Assembly (NCBI GenBank): GCA_017480345.1
Contig: JAFVAU010000010.1
Location: 1-64,000, forward strand
DNA: 64,000 nucleotides
DNA from: Bacteroidales bacterium
GTDB taxonomy: Bacteria; Bacteroidota; Bacteroidia; Bacteroidales; UBA932
Reading direction: 5' to 3'
Made by a program: the position numbers and the translations under genes. Shown piece by piece: positions 33,114-39,810 of this stretch; the stretch's first letter is position 1, and each line of letters starts with the position of its first letter. The notes beneath the pieces were generated by a model. The model worked only from the letters and a program-made list of their open reading frames with translations. It did no database searches and was not told where the DNA came from.

Positions 33114-33902
33114 TTATTTCAGTTTAAAGATATACGTTATGGTTCCGGTCTGCAGGGCCGGAGCGCCTGCGCTCTGGTTGAAGTGCGCCTTGAGGGCTGC
33201 GCTGCGGGCTGCGTTCCACAGTGTCTTGTCCGTTACCGTGGTGCCTTCCGCGCCCGGGATGGCCTCCGTCACGGTGCCATACTGGTCCACCTTCACCTGC
33301 ACCACCACAATGCCTTCCGTCTGGCTGTTGTAGCTGGGCTTGGGAAGGGTTCCCACCACATTGCGGCCTTTCACGTGCGCGTTGGCCGTGCCTTCGGTCT
33401 TGCCCTGCGGGGTGTTGCCGTCGGCCTGGCCGGCCTTGAAGCCTTCCGAAGCCTCGGAGGCGCTGTGCGGCGTGGTGGCCTTGTCCTCCTTCTTGGACAT
33501 GCCGGGGAAGGAGGCGCGGGGGTCCAGCTTGGGCTCCTCGGGTTCCGGGGCGGGCACTTCCACGTCTCCGTGGGCGTCCGGCTTTGTTTCCGGCGTGGTG
33601 TTTGGGCGGTCGTTCACATGGGGGGATTCGGCCTTCTGCACCAGTTCCACGGGCTTGGTGCGGTCCACCGTCTCCGCCTGGGGCTGGCGGCCCGTCCGGG
33701 TGGGGGCGCGTTTCTCCTGCACCTGTTCCACCTCGAACTCGATGAGCAGCGGCGTGCGCTCCGGCGGCGGGGGATCCAGGTAGGTGAGCCCGCCGGTGAG
33801 GAGCACTCCCAGGCCCAGGGCATGGAAAAGCAGCGTAGCCACGATGCCGGTTACGTTGGAGCTTTTTTCCCGCTGGATTCTGGAGCGCTGGTAGGGCCGC
33901 AT
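33114..33902 (-). CDS. TonB/TolA-like energy transducer
   Basis: Links inner-membrane proton energy to outer-membrane receptors. 262 residues: one N-terminal membrane helix (about 17-37, GIVATLLFHALGLGVLLTGG), a long Pro/Glu/Lys-rich periplasmic linker, and a C-terminal TonB-type domain with GIVVVQVKVDQYGTVTEA. It directly follows exbD (4 nt) and exbB, forming a TonB-ExbB-ExbD or Tol-type complex. Whether it serves TonB receptors or Tol-Pal cannot be decided here. Confidence 0.85.
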   Translation of the reverse strand: MRPYQRSRIQREKSSNVTGIVATLLFHALGLGVLLTGGLTYLDPPPPERTPLLIEFEVEQVQEKRAPTRTGRQPQAETVDRTKPVELVQKAESPHVNDRPNTTPETKPDAHGDVEVPAPEPEEPKLDPRASFPGMSKKEDKATTPHSASEASEGFKAGQADGNTPQGKTEGTANAHVKGRNVVGTLPKPSYNSQTEGIVVVQVKVDQYGTVTEAIPGAEGTTVTDKTLWNAARSAALKAHFNQSAGAPALQTGTITYIFKLK

Positions 33903-33906
33903 GTTC

Positions 33907-34317
33907 TTATTCGGGTTGGGTGGCCAGAATCACCTTGTAGTGATTCCGTTTGGCAATGTTCATGATCTGTACCACTTCACCCACCGGGACGCTCTGGTCA
34001 CTGTAGATGGAGAAGGTGGGGTCTTCCTCGGAAGAGAGAAGGCCGATGAGCTCTTCTTCCACCACCTCGTAGGTGACGGGATTCTTTTCCCCGTTCACGT
34101 GGTAGGTGTAGGTGTTGTCTCCCCAGTCCTTGATGCTCACGCTCACCGTGGCCTTGGCGCTCACCTGGCCCGTGGATTTGGGCAGCAGGAGCTTCAGGGC
34201 GTTGGGGTTGATGAGCGTGGAGGTTACCAGGAAGAAGATCAGCAGCAGGAACACGATGTCCGTCATGCTGGACACCGAGAACTGCGCATCCACTTTGGTA
34301 TTGCGTTTCAGGGCCAT
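33907..34317 (-). CDS. exbD: ExbD/TolR biopolymer transport protein
   Basis: Proton-channel subunit of the TonB/Tol motor. 136 residues with one membrane helix near the N-terminus carrying the essential Asp20 in SSMTDIVFLLLIFFLV, then a periplasmic domain. Located 4 nt downstream of exbB and 4 nt upstream of the TonB-like gene. Confidence 0.92.
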   Translation of the reverse strand: MALKRNTKVDAQFSVSSMTDIVFLLLIFFLVTSTLINPNALKLLLPKSTGQVSAKATVSVSIKDWGDNTYTYHVNGEKNPVTYEVVEEELIGLLSSEEDPTFSIYSDQSVPVGEVVQIMNIAKRNHYKVILATQPE

Positions 34318-34321
34318 ACGC

Positions 34322-35035
34322 TTACTCGTCTTCGCCGGGTTCGTTCAGGATGATGTCGATGAACTCCAGGGTGGAGCTTTCCATCTTGTACACCAGGTCG
34401 CTTACCTGGGAGGTGAGCCAGTTGTAGCCGAAGTAGGCGATGATACCCACGATGAGGCCGCCCACGGTGGTGAGCATGGCGGTGTAGATACCGTCGCTCA
34501 GCAGGGTGATGTCAATGTTGTTGCCGGCCTTGGACATGTTGAAGAAGGCCTTCACCATACCCAGCACGGTGCCCAGGAAACCGATCATGGGCGCGCCGCC
34601 GGCGATGGTGGCCAGCAGGGGCAGGCCCTTCTCCAGGCGGGCCACCTCTACGTTGCCGATGTTTTCAATGGCGCTCTGGATATCGGCCATGGGACGTCCC
34701 ATCCGATGGATGCCGGTCTCGATCATGCGGGCCACGGGGTTGTCGTACTTGCCGCAGAGGGTGATGGCGCTCTGGGTCTTGCCTTCGTTCATGTAGTCAC
34801 GGATGTCCTGCATGAAATGAGGGTCGATCTTGGAGGCGTTCTTGATCATCCACCACTTGCGGCCGATCAGGTAGATGGCCAGGAAACTGAGGGCCAGGAG
34901 CACCCACATCAGGGGGCCGCCCATGTTGAACATGGACCAGAGGCTGGTGCTCATCTGCGTGGGCTGGGTAGCCCCCGTGGAGAGCTGCTGTGCGGCAGCT
35001 TCCAGGGTGTCTGCTTGAAGGAGTTGGAATAACAT
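34322..35035 (-). CDS. exbB: ExbB/TolQ/MotA proton-channel protein
   Basis: Pentameric inner-membrane part of the TonB/Tol motor. 237 residues with three membrane helices; the signature GGAPMIGFLGTVLGMVKAF is near residue 140 and TVGGLIVGIIAYFGYNWL is the last helix. First gene of a run through exbD, the TonB-like gene, the pseudouridine synthase, era and parC. Its promoter overlaps the terminator of the AAA ATPase gene upstream. Confidence 0.93.
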   Translation of the reverse strand: MLFQLLQADTLEAAAQQLSTGATQPTQMSTSLWSMFNMGGPLMWVLLALSFLAIYLIGRKWWMIKNASKIDPHFMQDIRDYMNEGKTQSAITLCGKYDNPVARMIETGIHRMGRPMADIQSAIENIGNVEVARLEKGLPLLATIAGGAPMIGFLGTVLGMVKAFFNMSKAGNNIDITLLSDGIYTAMLTTVGGLIVGIIAYFGYNWLTSQVSDLVYKMESSTLEFIDIILNEPGEDE

Positions 35036-35070
35036 ATATCTTTGTTTTTTACAATTTTCCTATTAACCCG

Positions 35071-35101
35071 CAAAGATACAAAAAAAGTCCCTCTTTCACA
35101 A
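35071..35101 (-). promoter_or_regulatory. Promoter of the exbB operon, overlapping a terminator
   Basis: On the minus strand: TTG (complement of 35099-35101), 20 nt, TATCTTTG (complement of 35071-35078). The -33 TTG lies within the hairpin of the preceding terminator and the spacer is its T-tract. Confidence 0.8.
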
Positions 35102-35107
35102 AGGGAC
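35080..35107 (-). terminator. Terminator of the AAA ATPase gene
   Basis: Stem GTCCCT/AGGGAC (35087-35092 with 35102-35107) followed on the minus strand by seven T. Nearly the same 28 bases occur in the terminator at 38179-38205, and the similarity continues in weaker form about 20 bases further. Confidence 0.85.
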
Positions 35108-35165
35108 CTTTTTCTTTCGGCCAATCGGGAGTGCCGCCAGAATGTGGGGAACTCAAGAGTATGCC

Positions 35166-36284
35166 CTAAGGTTGCCGAAGCCAAAGTCCCATAACAGGGT
35201 CGGCCAAAAAAGTTTTCCCTGCTTCCACGGAAAGAAGGCCCTTTTCCAGCAACGACTTCCTTGTAGCCACAGAAGATGCGGATGACCCCAGTTTGTATTT
35301 GCTGATGACCTCGGATGTAGAGAATCCGTCGTGAATGCCATTGGCCACAGCCATGAGAAATCGCATTTGTACCGGAGTAAGCGTCTCTGTCCTGCTCTCG
35401 AAAAGGGCCGTGTTCTGGACAATCAATTCTTCGATTCCGCTATTGACATCTTCATCCGTCACCTGCTCTCCGGAAAAGAGGAAAACATACCAACAAAGTT
35501 GTTGTACATAGGAAGAGTGAAAATCGACTGTCTGGCAAATCCGCTCTATCTGTTCCTCTGAAATGGACTTGCCGGCCGATGAAAATTTTTCCGAAATAAA
35601 GACTTTCCAATATGGAAGCGGGATTCGTTTTAGATAGATAATATCACCAAATTTATAGAAGGGCTTGGACTCCTCATCAAACAAGCCCTCCATCATGTGC
35701 TTCTTGCTGCCAAAAAGACAATAAGTAACCCTTCGCTGATTTTGCCATATACCTCTGAGCATCTTCTGAAAGGTCAGGGAATCGTCGAACAGTGCAATCT
35801 GCTGAAATTCATCTATACACACTACAATCTCTGCATTCTTTTTCTCCGCTATTCGCTGGGGAAGAGAGAGGATTGATTCCATTGGAGCCATCTCTTTGGA
35901 TAGCCCAAAGTCCAGGTCCAGTTTGCTCTGCTGGTCCGGTGCCAAACGGATTCCTACATTGATCCGCTCCAGAAAAGATTTTACGTTTTCCCAGATATCC
36001 TCCACTGCAGAAGCGGTTTGCTTCAGAACCGCATTGGCCAGGATTCCACAAAAATCGGCCGGAGTCTTGGCCTTGAAGACATCCAGAAAGACAAACAGTT
36101 TCCCATCTTCTCTACTCTCGGCAATGACTTTTTTTACAAGCGAAGTCTTCCCCCACCTCCTGGGAGAGATGATAAAAGTATTGATTCCTGCGGCAAAATT
36201 GGCCGACAATCTGGCCGACTCCATTTCCCTGTCCGTGAAGGACAAACCTTCCACAGGCTTACCAAAAACAAATAATTGCTCCAT
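35166..36284 (-). CDS. AAA ATPase of the archaeal-type ATPase group, no effector domain
   Basis: A 372-residue P-loop ATPase. Walker A is SPRRWGKTS (40-48), Walker B is VVCIDEF (D158, E159), and a winged-helix-like region (about 300-350, GFSTSEVISKYKLGSSAS) ends the protein. This layout fits the ATPase_2/AAA_16-type ATP-binding proteins, often found in mobile or accessory DNA; function unknown. By eye its GC content is well below that of its neighbours. It has its own promoter with three repeat motifs and its own terminator, so it is a single-gene unit, suggesting horizontal transfer. Confidence 0.8.
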   Translation of the reverse strand: MEQLFVFGKPVEGLSFTDREMESARLSANFAAGINTFIISPRRWGKTSLVKKVIAESREDGKLFVFLDVFKAKTPADFCGILANAVLKQTASAVEDIWENVKSFLERINVGIRLAPDQQSKLDLDFGLSKEMAPMESILSLPQRIAEKKNAEIVVCIDEFQQIALFDDSLTFQKMLRGIWQNQRRVTYCLFGSKKHMMEGLFDEESKPFYKFGDIIYLKRIPLPYWKVFISEKFSSAGKSISEEQIERICQTVDFHSSYVQQLCWYVFLFSGEQVTDEDVNSGIEELIVQNTALFESRTETLTPVQMRFLMAVANGIHDGFSTSEVISKYKLGSSASSVATRKSLLEKGLLSVEAGKTFLADPVMGLWLRQP

Positions 36285-36300
36285 TTCACATCCGTTTCTG

Positions 36301-36355
36301 CAAAAGTAAACAATTATTTAGTAAATTGCAACTTAGTAAATGGTTTTTTACTAAT
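36301..36355 (-). promoter_or_regulatory. Promoter with three TTAGTAA-type repeats upstream of the AAA ATPase
   Basis: On the minus strand: TTG (complement of 36329-36331), 20 nt, TACTTTTG (complement of 36301-36308). TTAGTAAAT occurs at 36318-36326 and 36333-36341, and its inverse TTACTAAT at 36348-36355. The copies are 15 bp apart and cover the spacer and the -33 region, a layout expected of an operator. Confidence 0.65.
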
Positions 36356-36362
36356 CTTCCGG

Positions 36363-36482
36363 TTACTCCTGGATACAATCCAATAAAAGACCGGCATGCA
36401 GAGCAATGAGATTAACAAAAGTATGGTTGATATCTTTCCCGGCAGCTATCGCACTTGCCGAATACCCCAAAGGACGTTTACT
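36363..36482 (-). pseudogene. Open stretch without start codon behind the nuclease-like ATPase gene (possible remnant)
   Basis: After the two stop codons that end the upstream gene, the same frame stays open for about 38 codons and ends in TAA. It reads SSKRPLGYSASAIAAGK and then a helix-like DINHTFVNLIALHAGLL and a short end. It has no start codon. It could be the tail of a gene cut off by insertion of the ATPase gene, or chance. I do not recognise the family. Confidence 0.25.
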
Positions 36483-36488
36483 ACTTTA

Positions 36489-37925
36489 CTATTCTTCGGG
36501 AGCAAAAAGGTGGTTCATCGTTACATTGGCAGAGACGAGGCCTGAATGAGAATTCTGTTTCACTCCAAAGGTGGTTATCATCACCAGTTGAACGGCACTC
36601 TTGGTATTCGTTGCAGCTTTGAATATAGATAACTTGTTGCGGAGTCGTCCTTCGTATTCCTTGTCAATGACAAACTCGTCAATCGAGTACTTGGCTTCAC
36701 AAATATCTACAACCCTGTCTCTCCTTTCAATAACCAAGTCTATCTGAGCGCCGTTTCCTTCATACTGCCCTTTCCATGAAGATGTGCTGGTAAGTACTCC
36801 GTTGATGCCGAGAGCCCGGCGGATTTGCCAAAGGTGGTCTTTGCAAACCTGCTCGAAAGAATATCCGGTCCACGCCGCTCTGGAGGGATTGTCCAGTGTC
36901 AGAGTCCAATAATGCTCGTCCGGGTTCATCTGCTCCTTGATAAATCTAAAATAAAACAGGGTGTAGTAGTCGCTCAACTGGTAAGTTATATCACTGTTTT
37001 TTTTGCCGAAACTGTTATATGCCCGGACAAACTCACAACGGACCAGATCTTTCAGTGCTTTTGTGAAGGCCCCGTTTTGGGGAACTTTCGCTTCGGCGCT
37101 GATTTCGTTCTGGGTCAATCCTGATTTCTTGCTTGCCAGTGCATTTATAATCTTTAAGTAAAGTTCAGACCTTCCGAACAGCGTTTCATAAAGTACCGAA
37201 AACTCATTCCAAAGCGGCCCCTTCTTTTTGAAAAAGATGTTGTCTATATTTGTTGAAAGGGGGATGGTTCCATCGAGTAATTTCAGGTAATAGGGGATTC
37301 CTCCCATTATCATGTATGTTTGGATGATATCGTACCGACTCCACTGGAATCCCCTCGATTCAAGGTATCTTTCGGTCTCATTGAGAGAAAAAGGCGTCAG
37401 GTATAAGCGCCTTGCAGCTCTGTTGAAAAGGCCACCCACGTCTTCAAGAAGATTTTTTGCAATCCAGGTTGTGGCTGAACCGCAAACAACCAGCATGAGG
37501 TTGTCCTGCTGGGCGCCCCACCCATTCCAAAAAGATTCGAATGCGGCGAGAAAATCACTCTTAGCAGTGTCCAACCACGGCAGTTCATCAATGAAGACTA
37601 CTTTCTTCCTGCCCCTTGCATCGATGCCGATTAAAAGCTGTTTCAGCGCAGAGAAAGCTTCCAGCCAATCTTGTGGCGTTTTTTTCAACTGGAGTCCGTA
37701 TTCTTGCAGAGCTAGTGAGAAGTTTTTCAGCTGAACTTTTTTGGGCTTTTTATATAACCCCGTAACCTTGAAGTCATACTTGTCGTCAAAAAATTCTTTG
37801 ACGAGGAAAGTTTTTCCCACTCTGCGTCGTCCATAAATGATCACAAACTCAGATTCTTTTGAGTCGTAGTACTTCTGAAGGTTGGAAACTTCTTTCTCTC
37901 TGCCAATGAAAATGGATCTGTTCAT
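36489..37925 (-). CDS. AAA ATPase fused to a PD-(D/E)XK nuclease-like DUF234 domain
   Basis: 478 residues in three parts. Residues 1-245 are the ATPase: Walker A GRRRVGKTF (33-41), Walker B VVFIDELPWLD (110-119, D113 and E114). Residues about 250-310 look like a winged helix. Residues about 350-478 are DUF234-like, with D396 in QIDLVIE and E410-A-K412 in ICEAKYS, the spacing of a PD-(D/E)XK nuclease active site. The family is widespread in Bacteroidetes and archaea without a proven role; nucleic-acid processing or defence is a guess. The GC content is low. A TTG-19-TATCTTTG promoter and a repeat-rich control region are upstream. Confidence 0.8.
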   Translation of the reverse strand: MNRSIFIGREKEVSNLQKYYDSKESEFVIIYGRRRVGKTFLVKEFFDDKYDFKVTGLYKKPKKVQLKNFSLALQEYGLQLKKTPQDWLEAFSALKQLLIGIDARGRKKVVFIDELPWLDTAKSDFLAAFESFWNGWGAQQDNLMLVVCGSATTWIAKNLLEDVGGLFNRAARRLYLTPFSLNETERYLESRGFQWSRYDIIQTYMIMGGIPYYLKLLDGTIPLSTNIDNIFFKKKGPLWNEFSVLYETLFGRSELYLKIINALASKKSGLTQNEISAEAKVPQNGAFTKALKDLVRCEFVRAYNSFGKKNSDITYQLSDYYTLFYFRFIKEQMNPDEHYWTLTLDNPSRAAWTGYSFEQVCKDHLWQIRRALGINGVLTSTSSWKGQYEGNGAQIDLVIERRDRVVDICEAKYSIDEFVIDKEYEGRLRNKLSIFKAATNTKSAVQLVMITTFGVKQNSHSGLVSANVTMNHLFAPEE

Positions 37926-37942
37926 ATTGATTTTCTTTGATG

Positions 37943-37972
37943 CAAAGATAGCGATGTTAATTGAGAAAGCAA
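37943..37972 (-). promoter_or_regulatory. Promoter of the DUF234 ATPase gene
   Basis: On the minus strand: TTG (complement of 37970-37972), 19 nt, TATCTTTG (complement of 37943-37950), ending 17 nt before the ATG. The left arm of a large inverted repeat begins at the very next base. Confidence 0.8.
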
Positions 37973-38087
37973 GGATTTTTTGTCTAAACGTCTGGTTTTT
38001 CCTTTTAATTTAGACTAAAAATCGCTTGGTTTGTTATATTTAATGTCTAAGACAGTGTGCCGACTGTCTGTTTTAGACAAAAAATCC
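37973..38087. repeat. Inverted-repeat control region upstream of the DUF234 ATPase
   Basis: Arms GGATTTTTTGTCTAAAC (37973-37989) and GTTTTAGACAAAAAATCC (38070-38087) are inverted copies. Between them are a related copy, TTTAGACTAAAAATC (38009-38023), the palindrome TGTCTAAGACA (38044-38054) and a GACAGT/ACTGTC hairpin (38051-38068). The shared core is TAGACWAAAAATC. The rest of this 313-bp gene-free stretch (37926-38238) has only the promoter and a terminator. It may be an operator array or a small MITE-like element. Confidence 0.7.
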
Positions 38088-38178
38088 GTTATATTTCTGG
38101 CGTATTCGGCCATCTTACAAGAACTGGTCTTATTATGAACTACGGGAATTCTACTGGAATCTAAATTATTCCAAGGAC

Positions 38179-38205
38179 AAAAAAGTCCCTCTTTCACAAA
38201 GGGAC
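38179..38205 (-). terminator. Terminator of the small membrane protein gene
   Basis: Stem GTCCCT/AGGGAC (38185-38190 with 38200-38205) and six T on the minus strand, 34 bp after the stop. Close copy of the terminator at 35080-35107. Confidence 0.85.
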
Positions 38206-38238
38206 TCACTCTTTGCCCGAACCGGGAAAGAAGAAAAA

Positions 38239-38460
38239 TCAATCTGTTTTCTTTCTTTTGAACAAGTTGCCAACCTTCTTCCAGGAATTCCAGCCTTTGT
38301 CATCCAGATAGCAGCCAACGCCGAATAATAATCCGAATATGATGGCGCTGGTGACATACTCCCGAACGGAATGAACGTTCTTGAAAATCAAATCAAGCAG
38401 GAGATAGATAGCGGTGTATGAAACGGCCGCCACAACGGCTCTGATAAAATAGTTCTTCAT
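38239..38460 (-). CDS. Small two-helix membrane protein, unknown function
   Basis: A 73-residue protein starting MKNYFIRAVVAA. Two hydrophobic helices (about 5-25 and 37-52) are followed by YLDDKGWNSWKKVG and a very basic end (LFKRKKTD). An ATG four codons upstream is also possible. A much longer frame in this phase runs through the 109-bp repeat B and into the antisense of the glycosyltransferase, and is not real. I do not recognise the family. It is a single-gene unit with its own terminator. Confidence 0.65.
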   Translation of the reverse strand: MKNYFIRAVVAAVSYTAIYLLLDLIFKNVHSVREYVTSAIIFGLLFGVGCYLDDKGWNSWKKVGNLFKRKKTD

Positions 38461-38515
38461 ATTGGCTCTCATTTTATCGGCATAAAGGTAAAACAAAAAT
38501 ACTCCTTTTCCAAAT

Positions 38516-38624
38516 GGGCCAGGTGGGATTTCATGTGTACCACCTGGCCCGCCAAATAACGACTCTGAGCCTTGTATGGCATTATTTGCGGGCGCGGTGG
38601 GTAGTATAAAAACCCACCTGGCCC
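38516..38624. repeat. 109-bp dispersed palindromic element, copy B
   Basis: The same length and ends as copy A: GGGCCAGGTGG at 38516, CCACCTGGCCC at 38540-38550 and again at 38614-38624. The centre matches copy A best when reversed (ATGCCATA followed by GGCTC), so B lies in opposite orientation. It sits between the divergent small membrane protein and glycosyltransferase genes, 19 bp upstream of the glycosyltransferase promoter box. Confidence 0.85.
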
Positions 38625-38642
38625 AAAACGCGCATTTTTTCG

Positions 38643-38650
38643 TACCTTTG
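38643..38650 (+). promoter_or_regulatory. Promoter -7 box of the glycosyltransferase gene
   Basis: TACCTTTG ends 5 nt before the ATG at 38656, leaving almost no leader. Confidence 0.6.
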
Positions 38651-38655
38651 CATGT

Positions 38656-39810
38656 ATGAAAGTAGGCTTGTTCATTGACACCTGGTATCCGATGGTGGAT
38701 GGTGTCATCAAGGTGGTGGACAATTATGCCCGCCGGCTGATGAAGTATTGTGACGTGGTGGTTTTCTGTCCGGATAGCGGTACATCGGAAAAGGCTCTGC
38801 CGTATCCGGTGGAGCAGTGTTTCTCCTTCCCTTTTTTCAATACGGATTACGCCGTTCCCGTATCGGCCCTGGATCCGGTGTTCGACACCAAACTGTTCGG
38901 AAGCGGAATAGACCTGGTGCATATCCATTCGCCTTTTACCGTAGGCATGGCCGGCTTGGCGTTTGCCAAACTCCATCAGCTGCCGGTGGTTGCCACCTTG
39001 CACAGCCAGTATCGGCAGGACTTTGAGCAGAACCTTCATTTAAAGCTGAGCACGTCCATTGCCATGGACGGCATCATGAAGGTGTTCAATGCCTGTGACG
39101 AGTGCTGGGCGGTGAACGGCGGCATCAAGGACCTGTATGAAAAAGAATACGGTCTCACGGCGCCCTGCAAGGTGCGTCTCAACGCCACGGACCACGTTCC
39201 GGTACCGGACCCTGCGGCGGCCGCCAGGGAGGTGAATGAGAAGTATGGAATTCCGGCCGATGCCACCGTCTTCCTCTTTGTGGGACGCATCAATTTCATC
39301 AAGAATATCGACTTCACCGTGCGCTCCCTTGCCCGGGCCAAGGAGTTGGGCCTGAAGAACTTCCGCATGCTCTTTGCCGGAAAGGGACAGGATGAGGACA
39401 AACTGGCCGCCCTGGTGCAGGAATTTGGCCTTACGCAGGAAGTGGTCATGTGCGGCCTCACGGACAAGCCCATGCTGGAGAAGTTGTACTCCCGCGCCTC
39501 GCTCTTCCTTTTCCCTTCCCTCTACGACGCCAATTCGCTGGTGCAGATAGAAGCCGCCTGCCAGGGCACGCCCGCCGTCTTCCTGAAAGGCGCCCGCACC
39601 GCCGCCACCGTCAAGCCCGGCGTCAACGGTTATCTGTCTGAAGCCTCGGAGGAAGCCTATGCCCGTACCATCCTGGACATCCTGGCCGATAAGGAAGGCT
39701 ATGAGCGCGTGTCGGCCGCCGCCCGGAAGGAACTCTACCTGAACTGGGACGATGTGGTTCGCGATGTCTATGCGGATTATCTCCGCCTTCTGGGGCAGAA
39801 GCAGGATTAA
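38656..39810 (+). CDS. Glycosyltransferase family 4, group 1 (GT-B)
   Basis: A 384-residue sugar transferase using a nucleotide-sugar donor. The N-terminal GLFIDTWYPMVDGVIKVVDN is the acceptor-side start of many lipid glycosyltransferases; the C-terminal domain shows VFLFVGRINFIKNIDF and FLFPSLYDANSLVQIEAACQGTP, the GT4 donor region with its E-x7-E-like pair. It resembles 1,2-diacylglycerol 3-glucosyltransferases; acceptor unproven. Single gene; it overlaps the BatD-BatE gene tail to tail by 4 bp. Confidence 0.88.
   Translation: MKVGLFIDTWYPMVDGVIKVVDNYARRLMKYCDVVVFCPDSGTSEKALPYPVEQCFSFPFFNTDYAVPVSALDPVFDTKLFGSGIDLVHIHSPFTVGMAGLAFAKLHQLPVVATLHSQYRQDFEQNLHLKLSTSIAMDGIMKVFNACDECWAVNGGIKDLYEKEYGLTAPCKVRLNATDHVPVPDPAAAAREVNEKYGIPADATVFLFVGRINFIKNIDFTVRSLARAKELGLKNFRMLFAGKGQDEDKLAALVQEFGLTQEVVMCGLTDKPMLEKLYSRASLFLFPSLYDANSLVQIEAACQGTPAVFLKGARTAATVKPGVNGYLSEASEEAYARTILDILADKEGYERVSAAARKELYLNWDDVVRDVYADYLRLLGQKQD

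Noticed and set aside
38461-39039. Upstream extension of the small membrane protein frame
   Set aside because: It runs through the 109-bp repeat and the antisense of the glycosyltransferase; only the last 73 codons look like protein.
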